DNA of 41,995 nucleotides from a bacterium. Lineage in GTDB: Bacteria > JAHJDO01. The DNA lies in contig JAHJDO010000036.1 in assembly GCA_018812485.1 (NCBI GenBank), positions 1-41,995 on the forward strand, written 5' to 3'. Position 1 is the stretch's first letter; the number at the start of each line of letters is the position of its first letter. The notes beneath the pieces were generated by a model. That model searched no databases. It was given only the letters and a program-made list of their open reading frames with translations, and was not told the DNA's origin. A program made the translations under genes and the position numbers. Below are positions 8,258-16,764 of the stretch, one piece after another.

Positions 8258-9293
8258 AAAGCTCCATATACTCCTTAGTCATCCTATCTAAACTGAATCT
8301 TTCCTTAACTATCTCAAGACCTTTTTTTCCCATCCTGTCTCTTAATTCTTTATCCTTCAACACTTTAATAATTGCTTTGGCCAATTCTTTAGCATTACTC
8401 TTAGGTACAAGAACACCTGATTCAGCATCTTTTACAACTTCTTTATTTCCTCCTACATTTGTTGCAACAATAGCCTTCCCTGCTGCCATTGCCTCCAATA
8501 AAGTAAGAGAAATACCTTCCATCGTTGATGATAACGTAAATACATCAAAAGCCTTCATTAAATCTTGCACATCATCTCTCATACCCAAAAACAAAACCTT
8601 TTCTTCTAGCTTTAAGTCCCTAACTTTGGACTCTAAGCAATCTCTTAAATGACCATCTCCGACAATTACAAGTATTGCATCTTCAATCTCTTTACAAATC
8701 AGAGCAAATGCCTCAAGAAGCGTAAAATGATCCTTTTCTTCAGACAACCGCGCAACATTACCAATTACTGTACAGTCTCCAAACTCATTTACACTTCTAT
8801 TACTCTTACCATTCACACTAACGCCGTTATAAATTACCTTGACCTTACCAGCATCAACTTTATTATGCTTCAAAAGCTCTTTTTTGGCATCTTCAGAAAC
8901 CGCTACAATCTTTCTATTTAAATTCCATATAAATCTATTAACCTTCTTTTCTGCCCTGCCATGTCTTGTATTAATACACGGTATACCAGCCATCTTTGCA
9001 GCAATACCCCCATATATAAGAGGTCCAAAATTATGCGTATGCACCAAATCGATTTTTTCTTTTTTCAAAATCTTAAACAATCTAGCTGAAATCCCAAGAT
9101 CAAAATCCGGTCCCTTTTCTAGACTAAAGACCTTAATACCTTTATCCTCTGCCTCCTTTGCCAATTCTCCTTTTTTATCAATACAGGCTATACTGGTACG
9201 TAAGCCTCTACTATTAAGCTCATTAGAGAGATCTATCACAAGCTTTTCTAACCCACCACATTCCAAATTTAAAACAACCTGCAATATATTCAT
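8235..9293 (-). CDS. GT4 glycosyltransferase
   Basis: I place the start at the ATG at 9293, one base after the upstream stop codon; an in-frame start at 9368 would add 25 residues inside the upstream gene that are not GT4-like. The 352-residue protein begins MNILQVVLNLECGGLEKLV, the normal GT4 opening with a Gly-rich donor loop. It carries VHTHNFGP, NTRHGRAEKKV, VIYNGVSVNG, IGNVARLSEEKDH, LVIVGDG and SSTMEGISLTLLEAMAAGK with the paired Glu residues. It is a cytoplasmic, retaining glycosyltransferase; the sugar is not determinable. It overlaps the tandem-GT4 gene downstream by 23 bases. Confidence 0.88.
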   Translation of the reverse strand: MNILQVVLNLECGGLEKLVIDLSNELNSRGLRTSIACIDKKGELAKEAEDKGIKVFSLEKGPDFDLGISARLFKILKKEKIDLVHTHNFGPLIYGGIAAKMAGIPCINTRHGRAEKKVNRFIWNLNRKIVAVSEDAKKELLKHNKVDAGKVKVIYNGVSVNGKSNRSVNEFGDCTVIGNVARLSEEKDHFTLLEAFALICKEIEDAILVIVGDGHLRDCLESKVRDLKLEEKVLFLGMRDDVQDLMKAFDVFTLSSTMEGISLTLLEAMAAGKAIVATNVGGNKEVVKDAESGVLVPKSNAKELAKAIIKVLKDKELRDRMGKKGLEIVKERFSLDRMTKEYMELYEDVNHK

Positions 9294-9294
9294 A

Positions 9295-11511
9295 TTAATT
9301 CTTAAAATCAATCGGCACCTCTGATACCGCAACCCTAAATTTACCTGAATCTGCCAAAGGAATATCATCTACAAAATCAATATTAAGTTCTGTCTTATCT
9401 CCTAAAACTTTACAGATCTCTTTCTTTAAAAAATCCAGCCTGTCTCTCTTAAGAGGCTTTTTATTTATAATCTTCAAATTAACTCTATCTTTTGATTTCT
9501 GACTCACTTGAAATTTTTCCACCTCTTCAAATTCTTTCATAAGATGCGGAAAAAATTCTCCCGGCACAAATTTTCCGTCTAATGTCTGAATAGTATCTAA
9601 TATCCTGCCCTCTACATCCTCTATCAAAGGCAAGCCTCTTCCACAATCACATTTTCTCTCACTATAAACTGCCAGATCTCCTGTCTTGTATCTAATAAAA
9701 GGCATGGCATAGTTATGCAAGTCTGTTATAACAACTTCTCCTATCTCTCCGTCTTTAACAGGCTCACCATCCTTTAAAATCTCCACATAAAGATTATCTA
9801 CGTTGAGATGCAGGCCATTATGCTTCTCACACTCTGCACCTATAAGCATAAACTCCCTGTTTCCATAAGTATTAAAGACCTTACCCCTAAAGACCTCTTC
9901 TATTAACTCTCGCTGGTATTCATAGAGTTTTTCAGCCGCACTAATAATAGATTTAACCCTGACACATTCTTTACCGCTATCTTTTATAAATTTTGCAAAG
10001 TTATAAAGTGGTGTAGTGTATCCGACAATTGCCTCTGGCTTAAACTTGTTAAGTTCCTTAAGATATTTATCCATCACTATTTTATTTAAATGGAACGAAT
10101 TCAAAATCTTTTTCCTTAATATAAAATTATGCAATAATTTCTTGTGCTTTTTAAAAATTGACTCCGCACCTATAGAAGCACCCCATATATATAGAACTTT
10201 TCTACCATCCTCGCATCCGGCCCACTTGTACCCACGCATTGCAACAGCAACCCTCCAATCATAACTATCCCTATCATGTGCAAATTGCAATGGTACACCT
10301 GTTGAACCCCCTGTTGCCTTTTTAATCAGCCGATCTCTAAAATTCTCTGCAATCATGCTCTCTCTATTATTCTTTATATCTTCCTTGGAAATAACAGGTA
10401 ATTTCCTGAAATCATCATAACTTTTCATATCTTTAGGCTTAAGTTTAAGACGTTTAAAAATCTTCTGATAATACGGCACATTCTGATAAGAGTGGTACAA
10501 AAGTAACATCAACTCTTTCTGTTGCTTCCGCAATAAATCTTCTCTTGAACACCACTGATTCTTCTCTAATTCTTTCAAATACAATAACGTCCTACGCTTT
10601 CTTAAAAATGTTTCGTAAAAAGGGAGTATCTTATCCCTAAAGAACTTCCCGTATATATTGCCCAATGTACTCTGAAATATCCGAACAATTAACCCTATAT
10701 GGTTTTTACTCAAAATACTAAACGGAGAATACAGCAATGACTTTATCTCATGTATAAATGCATCTTTTATATCGCCGTTCACAAAATACGCCCAACCTGC
10801 GTAAAAATACCGCGAACTATATACTTGCATCTTCAAAAGTACATGCCATTTTAAATGTTTCCTGATAACTGCCATCTCATTAGAAAGCATCTTTTTTGCA
10901 TTGGAAGGAGAACTAATTCCATTAGCTTCAGACCTAATCCTTACAAGTGTCTTATTTATGTACGTTGCCTTACATCTTTTACTAATCCTAATCCACATAT
11001 CCCAATCTTCCACTGCCTTAAATTCAGGCCTCTCATCAAAAAGCCCCACCCTATCTATACATTCTCTCCTAACTAAAACACTCGAATTACTAAACACATT
11101 CTTAATAAGTAATTCCTTATAGGAAATATTTCTTGTCCTTTTTATCCGACCGTTAATTGTATGGTCTTTACAACCTACCAGCCCTATTCCATCATTCATC
11201 TCTTTTATCTGCGTTTCTAATTTCTCTTTTAACCATATATCGTCCGCATCCAGAAAAGCAATATATTCACCTTTTGCCATTTTTATACCTAAATTCCTCG
11301 CACTCGCAGGCCCACCGTTTTCCTTGTATATGTATTGAATCCTATCTAAATATGGCGTAAGCACTTCTTTTGTATTATCAGTTGAACCGTCATCTATAAC
11401 TATAATCTCAGTATTTGTATAGGTCTGCTTAAAAACAGACTCCAACGCCTCTTTTATATACTTATCTGCGTTATACGTAGGAATTATTACACTAACTAAT
11501 GGTCTTTTCAT
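9295..11511 (-). CDS. Fusion: GT2 glycosyltransferase plus CapK/PaaK-like adenylate-forming domain
   Basis: Residues ~1-300 are a GT2 enzyme: SVIIPTYNADKYI, VIDDGSTDNT (39-48), AFLDADDIW (85-93) and the ED of 'AVEDWDMWIRI' (~166-176). Residues ~315-738 match the CapK/phenylacetate-CoA ligase-like family often seen in capsule loci: a 'LLYHSYQNVPYYQKIF' opening, the phosphate-binding ATGGSTGVP (399-407), FNTYGNREFMLIGAEC, and YKTGDLAVY. CapK-like proteins are usually free-standing at about 430-450 residues, so this is a full-length domain joined to a transferase. The chemistry of CapK proteins is not settled; activation of an acyl or amino-acid substituent is one idea. Start is an ATGA overlap at 11508-11511. 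Confidence 0.87.
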   Translation of the reverse strand: MKRPLVSVIIPTYNADKYIKEALESVFKQTYTNTEIIVIDDGSTDNTKEVLTPYLDRIQYIYKENGGPASARNLGIKMAKGEYIAFLDADDIWLKEKLETQIKEMNDGIGLVGCKDHTINGRIKRTRNISYKELLIKNVFSNSSVLVRRECIDRVGLFDERPEFKAVEDWDMWIRISKRCKATYINKTLVRIRSEANGISSPSNAKKMLSNEMAVIRKHLKWHVLLKMQVYSSRYFYAGWAYFVNGDIKDAFIHEIKSLLYSPFSILSKNHIGLIVRIFQSTLGNIYGKFFRDKILPFYETFLRKRRTLLYLKELEKNQWCSREDLLRKQQKELMLLLYHSYQNVPYYQKIFKRLKLKPKDMKSYDDFRKLPVISKEDIKNNRESMIAENFRDRLIKKATGGSTGVPLQFAHDRDSYDWRVAVAMRGYKWAGCEDGRKVLYIWGASIGAESIFKKHKKLLHNFILRKKILNSFHLNKIVMDKYLKELNKFKPEAIVGYTTPLYNFAKFIKDSGKECVRVKSIISAAEKLYEYQRELIEEVFRGKVFNTYGNREFMLIGAECEKHNGLHLNVDNLYVEILKDGEPVKDGEIGEVVITDLHNYAMPFIRYKTGDLAVYSERKCDCGRGLPLIEDVEGRILDTIQTLDGKFVPGEFFPHLMKEFEEVEKFQVSQKSKDRVNLKIINKKPLKRDRLDFLKKEICKVLGDKTELNIDFVDDIPLADSGKFRVAVSEVPIDFKN

Positions 11512-13985
11512 TTTTTGTCATTGCGATGCGCCTCCGGCGCAGAAGCAATCTCCCTATACATCTCAATAATCTTCTCTACCACAACATTCTCTGAAAAATT
11601 CTTTATAGCCTGCCTTCTCGCTCTTCTACCTTTATCCTTTCGATAACTCTCATCCATATATTTTTCAAGAGCCTTAGCCAATTCCCCTTCTTTACTCATA
11701 TCAATACTCTCTCCGCCATCACCTACCATCCATTCAACGACAGGATGCTTGTTTACTATTGAAGGCAATCCGGAAGAAAGCGCCTCTAAAAGTGCAATAG
11801 GCATCATTTCTTTGAGAGAGCATAAAGTAAATACATCAGCAATTCTATAAATTTCATTCATCCTCTCATGAGGAAAATCAGTCAAAAATATAAATCTATC
11901 TTTTAATTTTTTTCTAGCCATAGCCTTAAGTTCATGAGTCTGATCCGTAGAGGAGCCAGCCACAACAAGAAAGCCCTTTGTTTTAACCATTTCATTTATC
12001 AAATAATCAATCCTCTTATGAGTACTTTTTATAGCCGCAACACACAAAACCACAAAAGCATCCCCAGGAATCCCAAATCCTTCCCTCATATCCCTCCTCA
12101 CCAGATTGTAGGGGAGGTTTAAACCTCCCCTACAATCTGGTGCTGCCAAAGGCTTAAACCTTTCCGTATTCACAAAATTAGGAATAACAAACGATTTTTT
12201 CCCATTAAGCCCAGCCATCTTAGCCTCTTCAAGATGCAAAGGTGCAAGATGCTGCAGATAATCAAATTTCTTAATAAATTCAAAATCTTCCTCCGTACCA
12301 TGTGCCAAAATAACCTTTGATTTTATGAGTCCAACTTTCTTCGCTATTCTTAAAATATTTGCTACATCAGGATCCTGCGTATGAATAATATCGAATTGCT
12401 TTAGCATAGCCTCAGGAAGAAAATTGAAAGCGAATGTAGTTTGCTGCATTTGAAAAGCCGAACCTAAACCAAAATGCCAACTAAAAGACGGCAAAATGTT
12501 AAGGAGGCTTTTCGATAATCTTGAGCCACATCTAATACAAGAAATATTTTTTTCAAAACCATTCTTTTTTATTCCGCTTCCTTTATAAAGCATGATGTGT
12601 ACATATTTTTCCTTAAGGGCATGAGATAAATCATTAGCCCATGTTTCAACCCCCCGTTTAATATGTTCGAGTCCTGAAGAAATGACGCAAATGTTGAATT
12701 TTTCTTTTCTAATTGACTTATGTTTATTTTCCATTACTTCAATTGAATCCCTTATAAAACAATTCCATCGACCTACCATCTCCTTTTTATGTTCCAAGGT
12801 CTTATCCTTTACAAAATTACCATATACATGTCCTATTGCCTGAATCAAGCTATCTATATCGGATTCCACTAAATTTAAAGCGGCTTTCTTTTGACCAAAC
12901 ATTTCCATAAGTCCCTTTAATTTTTGGGCATAAAATTCATTTGCATATAAGCCTATAGTCGGCACACCATTAGACAAAGAAAATAAGCAAAAATGGTAAG
13001 AGACACCTATTGACAGACATGCTTTTTTTATAAGGCCCTGAATATTCTCGTGAGAGATATCTCCTTTATAAATTTTTATACGGCTAGATTTCTTTTTCAC
13101 TGACTCCAAGATCCTCTCTGCAGTCTCTATATCTGAATCATCTTTTCCGAAAGTAAGAGGCACAAAAAGAAAATCTTCATGCAAAAACACTTCTAACATT
13201 CTATCTATAAGCAATGCATATTTAGCCAACAAACCAGCGTTTTGAGTCGAGTAAAAGGCGAATCTGAAGTTTAAGAGTATGATTTTCTTTGACGTAGCTT
13301 TAAATGTTTCAGAATTTATATCTTTTAATGTTAAAGCATCATCTGCTGTGATATAAATATCACTCAAATCACATCCCAGCCTTTCTAATGCTTTATAAGA
13401 CTCTCTTTCTCTTAAAGAAAGTAAATTTATATTTTTTATACCTTCATTCACGATCAACCTACTAAAGGTTTTATTAATAGGTCCGATTGTCTGACCAGAA
13501 AATATCACTGGCTTATTCATAAGTCTATATAATCTAGCAAAGGCCATTTTACATATAACCGGGCCAAGCCCCATATCATTTATATTACCTCCACCAACAA
13601 CCCAGTACCCATTTGTAGCTTCAAATATTTCTGTCCAAAATTTAATGTTTCTATTTGACAACAAATGAAATTTGAATTTTCCAAAAAATTTGACATTAAT
13701 ATAAAGAAATACCATTCTTATGCCGAAAAAAAATAAAAATAACGATAACCAAAACTTACCAGAATTGCAATTAATTCTCCAATTTGGCATTTTTAATAAA
13801 TTATTATTATTATTAACAAATTTTACCCTGCTATTATGACTATGAAATTTCGGCCCTGCATTTTTATCTATTATGAAAAAGTTCCATTGCGTTTTAGTAG
13901 CTAACGTATCTACTAAATTGAACAGCATTGCATTGTCTCCAATATTTTTACAATTACCGCTATCGATTAAAATATTCATTTTCAT
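11508..13985 (-). CDS. Fusion: polysaccharide pyruvyltransferase-like domain plus GT4 glycosyltransferase, with two inserted repeats
   Basis: The 825-residue frame joins two enzymes. Residues ~1-400 match the pyruvyl-transfer family (WcaK/CsaB-like): GNCKNIGDNAM, YWVVGGGNINDMG (127-139), FSGQTIGP (162-169), LRERESYKALERLG, ADDALTL and a late 'GVSYHFCLFSLSNGVPTIGL' with the conserved His. Residues ~430-820 are GT4: SSGLEHIKRGVETWA, VILAHGTEEDF, VIPNFVNTERF, AIKSTHKRIDYL and SLKEMMPIALLEALSSG. Between the two Rossmann lobes a perfect palindrome encodes residues 615-629, an extra loop absent from normal GT4 proteins. The last 14 residues come mostly from another repeat. It likely adds a sugar and pyruvylates the chain, if both domains remain active. 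Confidence 0.85.
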   Translation of the reverse strand: MKMNILIDSGNCKNIGDNAMLFNLVDTLATKTQWNFFIIDKNAGPKFHSHNSRVKFVNNNNNLLKMPNWRINCNSGKFWLSLFLFFFGIRMVFLYINVKFFGKFKFHLLSNRNIKFWTEIFEATNGYWVVGGGNINDMGLGPVICKMAFARLYRLMNKPVIFSGQTIGPINKTFSRLIVNEGIKNINLLSLRERESYKALERLGCDLSDIYITADDALTLKDINSETFKATSKKIILLNFRFAFYSTQNAGLLAKYALLIDRMLEVFLHEDFLFVPLTFGKDDSDIETAERILESVKKKSSRIKIYKGDISHENIQGLIKKACLSIGVSYHFCLFSLSNGVPTIGLYANEFYAQKLKGLMEMFGQKKAALNLVESDIDSLIQAIGHVYGNFVKDKTLEHKKEMVGRWNCFIRDSIEVMENKHKSIRKEKFNICVISSGLEHIKRGVETWANDLSHALKEKYVHIMLYKGSGIKKNGFEKNISCIRCGSRLSKSLLNILPSFSWHFGLGSAFQMQQTTFAFNFLPEAMLKQFDIIHTQDPDVANILRIAKKVGLIKSKVILAHGTEEDFEFIKKFDYLQHLAPLHLEEAKMAGLNGKKSFVIPNFVNTERFKPLAAPDCRGGLNLPYNLVRRDMREGFGIPGDAFVVLCVAAIKSTHKRIDYLINEMVKTKGFLVVAGSSTDQTHELKAMARKKLKDRFIFLTDFPHERMNEIYRIADVFTLCSLKEMMPIALLEALSSGLPSIVNKHPVVEWMVGDGGESIDMSKEGELAKALEKYMDESYRKDKGRRARRQAIKNFSENVVVEKIIEMYREIASAPEAHRNDKK
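11517..11552. repeat. REP-like hairpin repeat forming a protein C-terminus
   Basis: Read on the minus strand, GAGATTGCTTC, a central GC-rich hairpin (TGCGCC/GGCGCA, three-base loop) and TCGCAATGAC form a unit of the widespread 'gagattgcttc...cgcaatgac' type of interspersed bacterial repeat. Outer arms ATTGC/GCAAT also pair. It supplies exactly codons 812-823 (EIASAPEAHRND) of the pyruvyltransferase-GT4 fusion and ends six bases before the ATG of the next gene. Confidence 0.75.
12099..12142. repeat. 44-bp perfect palindrome inside a glycosyltransferase gene
   Basis: The half-site AGATTGTAGGGGAGGTTT is followed at once by its exact reverse complement; the symmetry extends without mismatch from 12099 to 12142 and breaks on both sides at the next base. 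It is open in the gene's frame (codons ~615-629, PDCRGGLNLPYNLV). The sequence type (TGTAGGGG...CCCCTACA) is that of short interspersed palindromes found in many bacterial genomes. In mRNA it would form a 22-bp hairpin. Confidence 0.9.
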
Positions 13986-14911
13986 TTTTTATTCTTAAAG
14001 GTTTTTGTCCCATATGGGCAACATACAACATAAGCTCTCACCCTACCAAAACAATTAGACCAACGCATAGCTATATCTAACAAAATCAACTGTAAATGCC
14101 TTTTTCTGATCATTGTCTTCATAGGCTTAAAAAATCCACATACCAATGCAACACCACCCAATAAAGTCCTCAATATCGCACGGATGATTATAAAATGTTT
14201 TCTGACCTCTCTATGTCTCCTTTCAAGAATAACCGAGCCATATCCGAACCAAAATTCTCTTTTCAGCAAACTTCTGATATTTGTGCGTTGCTTATGGTAT
14301 GCTACGGCATCATCATTATATTTGATAAATACATTTGATTTTTTATACATTCGTAATGCAAAATCTATATCTTCACATGTAGAAAGCCCTACATCAAATC
14401 CACCTAATCCCTCAAAAATATTTTTCCGGATTCCTATATTACCGCCTGCAAAAAACCTGCTATCCAATCGCCCTTTTTTTACTCTATTGACCTTTTTACT
14501 ACATTTTCCAGACCAATAATCGCTTATTAAATCTTTATTTATATCTACATATATATTTCGACCGGAAAAAGCTCCGTATTTTTCATATTCCCATCCTTGT
14601 AAGATCTTTCGCAACCAACTTTTTTCAGCAATTTGGTCGGAATCGAAAAATATAAAAATCTCACCTCCTGCGACCTTTGCACCTGTATTTCTCGCAGCAG
14701 AAGGACCTTTGATAGTATCCTCCATAACATATTTCACAGGATATTTTTTGATAACTTCTCTGGTTTTATCATTCGAATTATTATCTGCAATTATGATTTC
14801 GTACTTATCTCTTGGGTAATCTTGCGTTAAAAGTGATTTAATGCATTCATCTATCACTTTCTCGCCATTATATACAGCTATAATAACCGAAACAAAAGGC
14901 TTATTATTCAT
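13982..14911 (-). CDS. GT2 glycosyltransferase
   Basis: The 309-residue protein opens FVSVIIAVYNGEKVIDECI and has IADNNSNDKT, the DxD-like FDSDQIAEKSW, GNIGIRKNIFEGLGGFD and CEDIDFALRM (acceptor-site ED). The C-terminal ~60 residues contain one hydrophobic stretch ('AILRTLLGGVALVCGFF') that may sit on the membrane. Its N-terminal half is strikingly like that of the GT2 at 16757-17668 (both have YNGEK, SLL-QDYPRDKYE and DNNS-DKT), so the two are probably local duplicates. ATGA overlaps link it to both neighbours (13982-13985 and 14908-14911). Confidence 0.88.
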   Translation of the reverse strand: MNNKPFVSVIIAVYNGEKVIDECIKSLLTQDYPRDKYEIIIADNNSNDKTREVIKKYPVKYVMEDTIKGPSAARNTGAKVAGGEIFIFFDSDQIAEKSWLRKILQGWEYEKYGAFSGRNIYVDINKDLISDYWSGKCSKKVNRVKKGRLDSRFFAGGNIGIRKNIFEGLGGFDVGLSTCEDIDFALRMYKKSNVFIKYNDDAVAYHKQRTNIRSLLKREFWFGYGSVILERRHREVRKHFIIIRAILRTLLGGVALVCGFFKPMKTMIRKRHLQLILLDIAMRWSNCFGRVRAYVVCCPYGTKTFKNKK

Positions 14912-15825
14912 GATTGTTTTATTCCTATTTTATATTGATAAATTTTACCTTTTAGCTTCCAGTAGTTTATTTCCGCATCTATTCCTTTGAATCCATCCTT
15001 AGTCAGAAATGATAATATGCGTTTAATGCCAATGTGTAAAAATTGTCTTATTAAATACCGAGGGATACCAAAGAGCTTTACTACATTTACACTATCATCA
15101 AAATAAGCCATAGATCTTCCGACACGAAATGCCCTTTTATAAATCCATCTTTTTTCCATTTGTTCTGGCCTAATCTGATGAAAAACAATAGCGTTTGGCA
15201 AATATATAGTCTTATATCCAGATTTCTCTAAACGGAGTAATAATTCAGTCTCATCGCCAACAATATCCACAATATTATCTTTGCAAGATGGCCCTATAAA
15301 TCTATTAAATTTCAATCCTTGTTTAAACACTTCCCGTTTGATAGCCATATTGGGTCCCCACACTTTATATGCACTATATACGCCTTCTAAGTCCTCCCAT
15401 TCTGTAATAGCGTAAGCTTCCTTATAAAAAGAATGGTTTATTTTACGGTTATGAGGCCATCTTGGCAAAATTCTGCCTCCAAATATAAAATGCTCTGGCC
15501 AACGTTTTGTGCCTTCCCATATTTCTTTTAGCCAATTTTTACTGGCTATAATATCGTCATCTGTAAAAACAAATAAATCTCCTTTGGCTAAAGATAAAAT
15601 ATAATTTAAAGCATTAGTCTTACCCAACGAAGTCTCAACCAGATACTTAACAGGTATCTTCCTAGAAAAGTTGCCTATTACATCCTGCGTAGACCTTTCT
15701 CCCGCATTGTCAACCACCAGTATTTCCCAAGTCAAGTCTCCTATATCTAACTCACAAAAACTCTCTAAAGTCTGAGCTAATAAATCTGGACGATGGTATG
15801 TTGAAATTAATATTGAAATATCCAT
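14908..15825 (-). CDS. GT2 glycosyltransferase
   Basis: The 305-residue protein opens MDISILISTYHRPDLLAQT, with VVDNAGERST, the three-Asp metal motif VFTDDDIIASKNW, a middle segment 'KVWGPNMAIKREVF' and DIVGDETELLLRL as acceptor/catalytic site. A long 'FHQIRPEQMEKRWIYKRAFRVGRS' stretch follows the catalytic core, as in many rhamnosyl- or galactosyl-transferases of this type. No membrane segments are evident. It is the second of four GT2 genes in a row; the sugar it transfers cannot be read. Confidence 0.87.
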   Translation of the reverse strand: MDISILISTYHRPDLLAQTLESFCELDIGDLTWEILVVDNAGERSTQDVIGNFSRKIPVKYLVETSLGKTNALNYILSLAKGDLFVFTDDDIIASKNWLKEIWEGTKRWPEHFIFGGRILPRWPHNRKINHSFYKEAYAITEWEDLEGVYSAYKVWGPNMAIKREVFKQGLKFNRFIGPSCKDNIVDIVGDETELLLRLEKSGYKTIYLPNAIVFHQIRPEQMEKRWIYKRAFRVGRSMAYFDDSVNVVKLFGIPRYLIRQFLHIGIKRILSFLTKDGFKGIDAEINYWKLKGKIYQYKIGIKQS

Positions 15826-15843
15826 AATTTTTTTATAACAATT

Positions 15844-16764
15844 TTAAATAATGTTTTTTCTAAATCTTTGCACTATAATACCCGAATAATAAAATATAAT
15901 AAGCTGCTTAGAAAATTTCTTTGTTCCTTCATTTTCCTTTAAATATAGCCAGATGGATTGAATAAATCTAATAATGACCCAAAATGGAACCCCCAAAATA
16001 TATTTTCTTCTATCTTCTATAGTCCTGGATGCCAATACCCCATCATAAAAATGCCATCTACGAAAATAGCTCTTTTTCAGTCTATCAGGAGTAACGCTAT
16101 GTCTGACAATAGCTTTAGGCTGATAAACAATTTTTTTTCCTCTTAACAACATCTTATTAAAAATATCTGTTTCTTCATGAGAGAATAATTTTTCGCCAAT
16201 TCTACCCAACTCAATATTAAAAACACCGATCTCTAGCAATGTTTTCTTAGAAAACGCCATGTTCGCTCCAAGAATAGGATATTTTTTTGTGGTAATTATA
16301 AACTCTTCTTCTCCATAGTCTAATAATCCTATATTTGCCCAAATTGTCCTAGTAAGCCATTTCGGCTTATCTTCCGTTAATATGGGAATCGTCTTCCCAC
16401 CTACGCTATCTGCTTTATATTTATCAAATGTGTTATATAAATTTTTTAACCAATCTCTTTCTGCTATAGCATCATCATCAATAAAAGCCACTATGTCTCC
16501 CTTACTTTCCTTTACGCCACTATTTCTCGCATATGAGAGTCCCTGATTCCCTTCAAAAACATAACGTAGCCTTCCATTAGAATTTTTTTGGAATTCTTTT
16601 ACTACTTTTCCTGTATCATCTCTAGAATTATTATCAACCACAATTATTTCGTAATCAAAATTACCTTTGTATTCCTGATCAAGAAGGCTATTTAAAATAT
16701 CGCTTAAACAAGCACAACGATTATAAGTACAAATTATTACACTGATAAAATTTTTATTAGACAT
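15844..16764 (-). CDS. GT2 glycosyltransferase
   Basis: The 306-residue protein opens FISVIICTYNRCACLSDIL and has VVDNNSRDDTGKVV, AFIDDDAIAERDW as nucleotide-sugar metal site, LGANMAFSKKTLLEIG and SHEETDIFNKML as acceptor/catalytic region. The late part (RPKAIVRHSVTPDRLKKSY) parallels the previous gene. It overlaps the next gene upstream by 8 bases (16757-16764). The family is sure; specificity unknown. Confidence 0.87.
   Translation of the reverse strand: MSNKNFISVIICTYNRCACLSDILNSLLDQEYKGNFDYEIIVVDNNSRDDTGKVVKEFQKNSNGRLRYVFEGNQGLSYARNSGVKESKGDIVAFIDDDAIAERDWLKNLYNTFDKYKADSVGGKTIPILTEDKPKWLTRTIWANIGLLDYGEEEFIITTKKYPILGANMAFSKKTLLEIGVFNIELGRIGEKLFSHEETDIFNKMLLRGKKIVYQPKAIVRHSVTPDRLKKSYFRRWHFYDGVLASRTIEDRRKYILGVPFWVIIRFIQSIWLYLKENEGTKKFSKQLIIFYYSGIIVQRFRKNII

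Noticed and set aside
8839-9324. 161-codon open frame on the plus strand
   Set aside because: Antisense to a clear GT4 gene; composition is Leu/Ser/Phe-rich as expected for a shadow of an AT-rich gene.
9294-9368. N-terminal extension of the GT4 gene to 9368
   Set aside because: The extra 25 residues lie within the end of the upstream gene and do not look like GT4; the ATG at 9293 gives the canonical opening.
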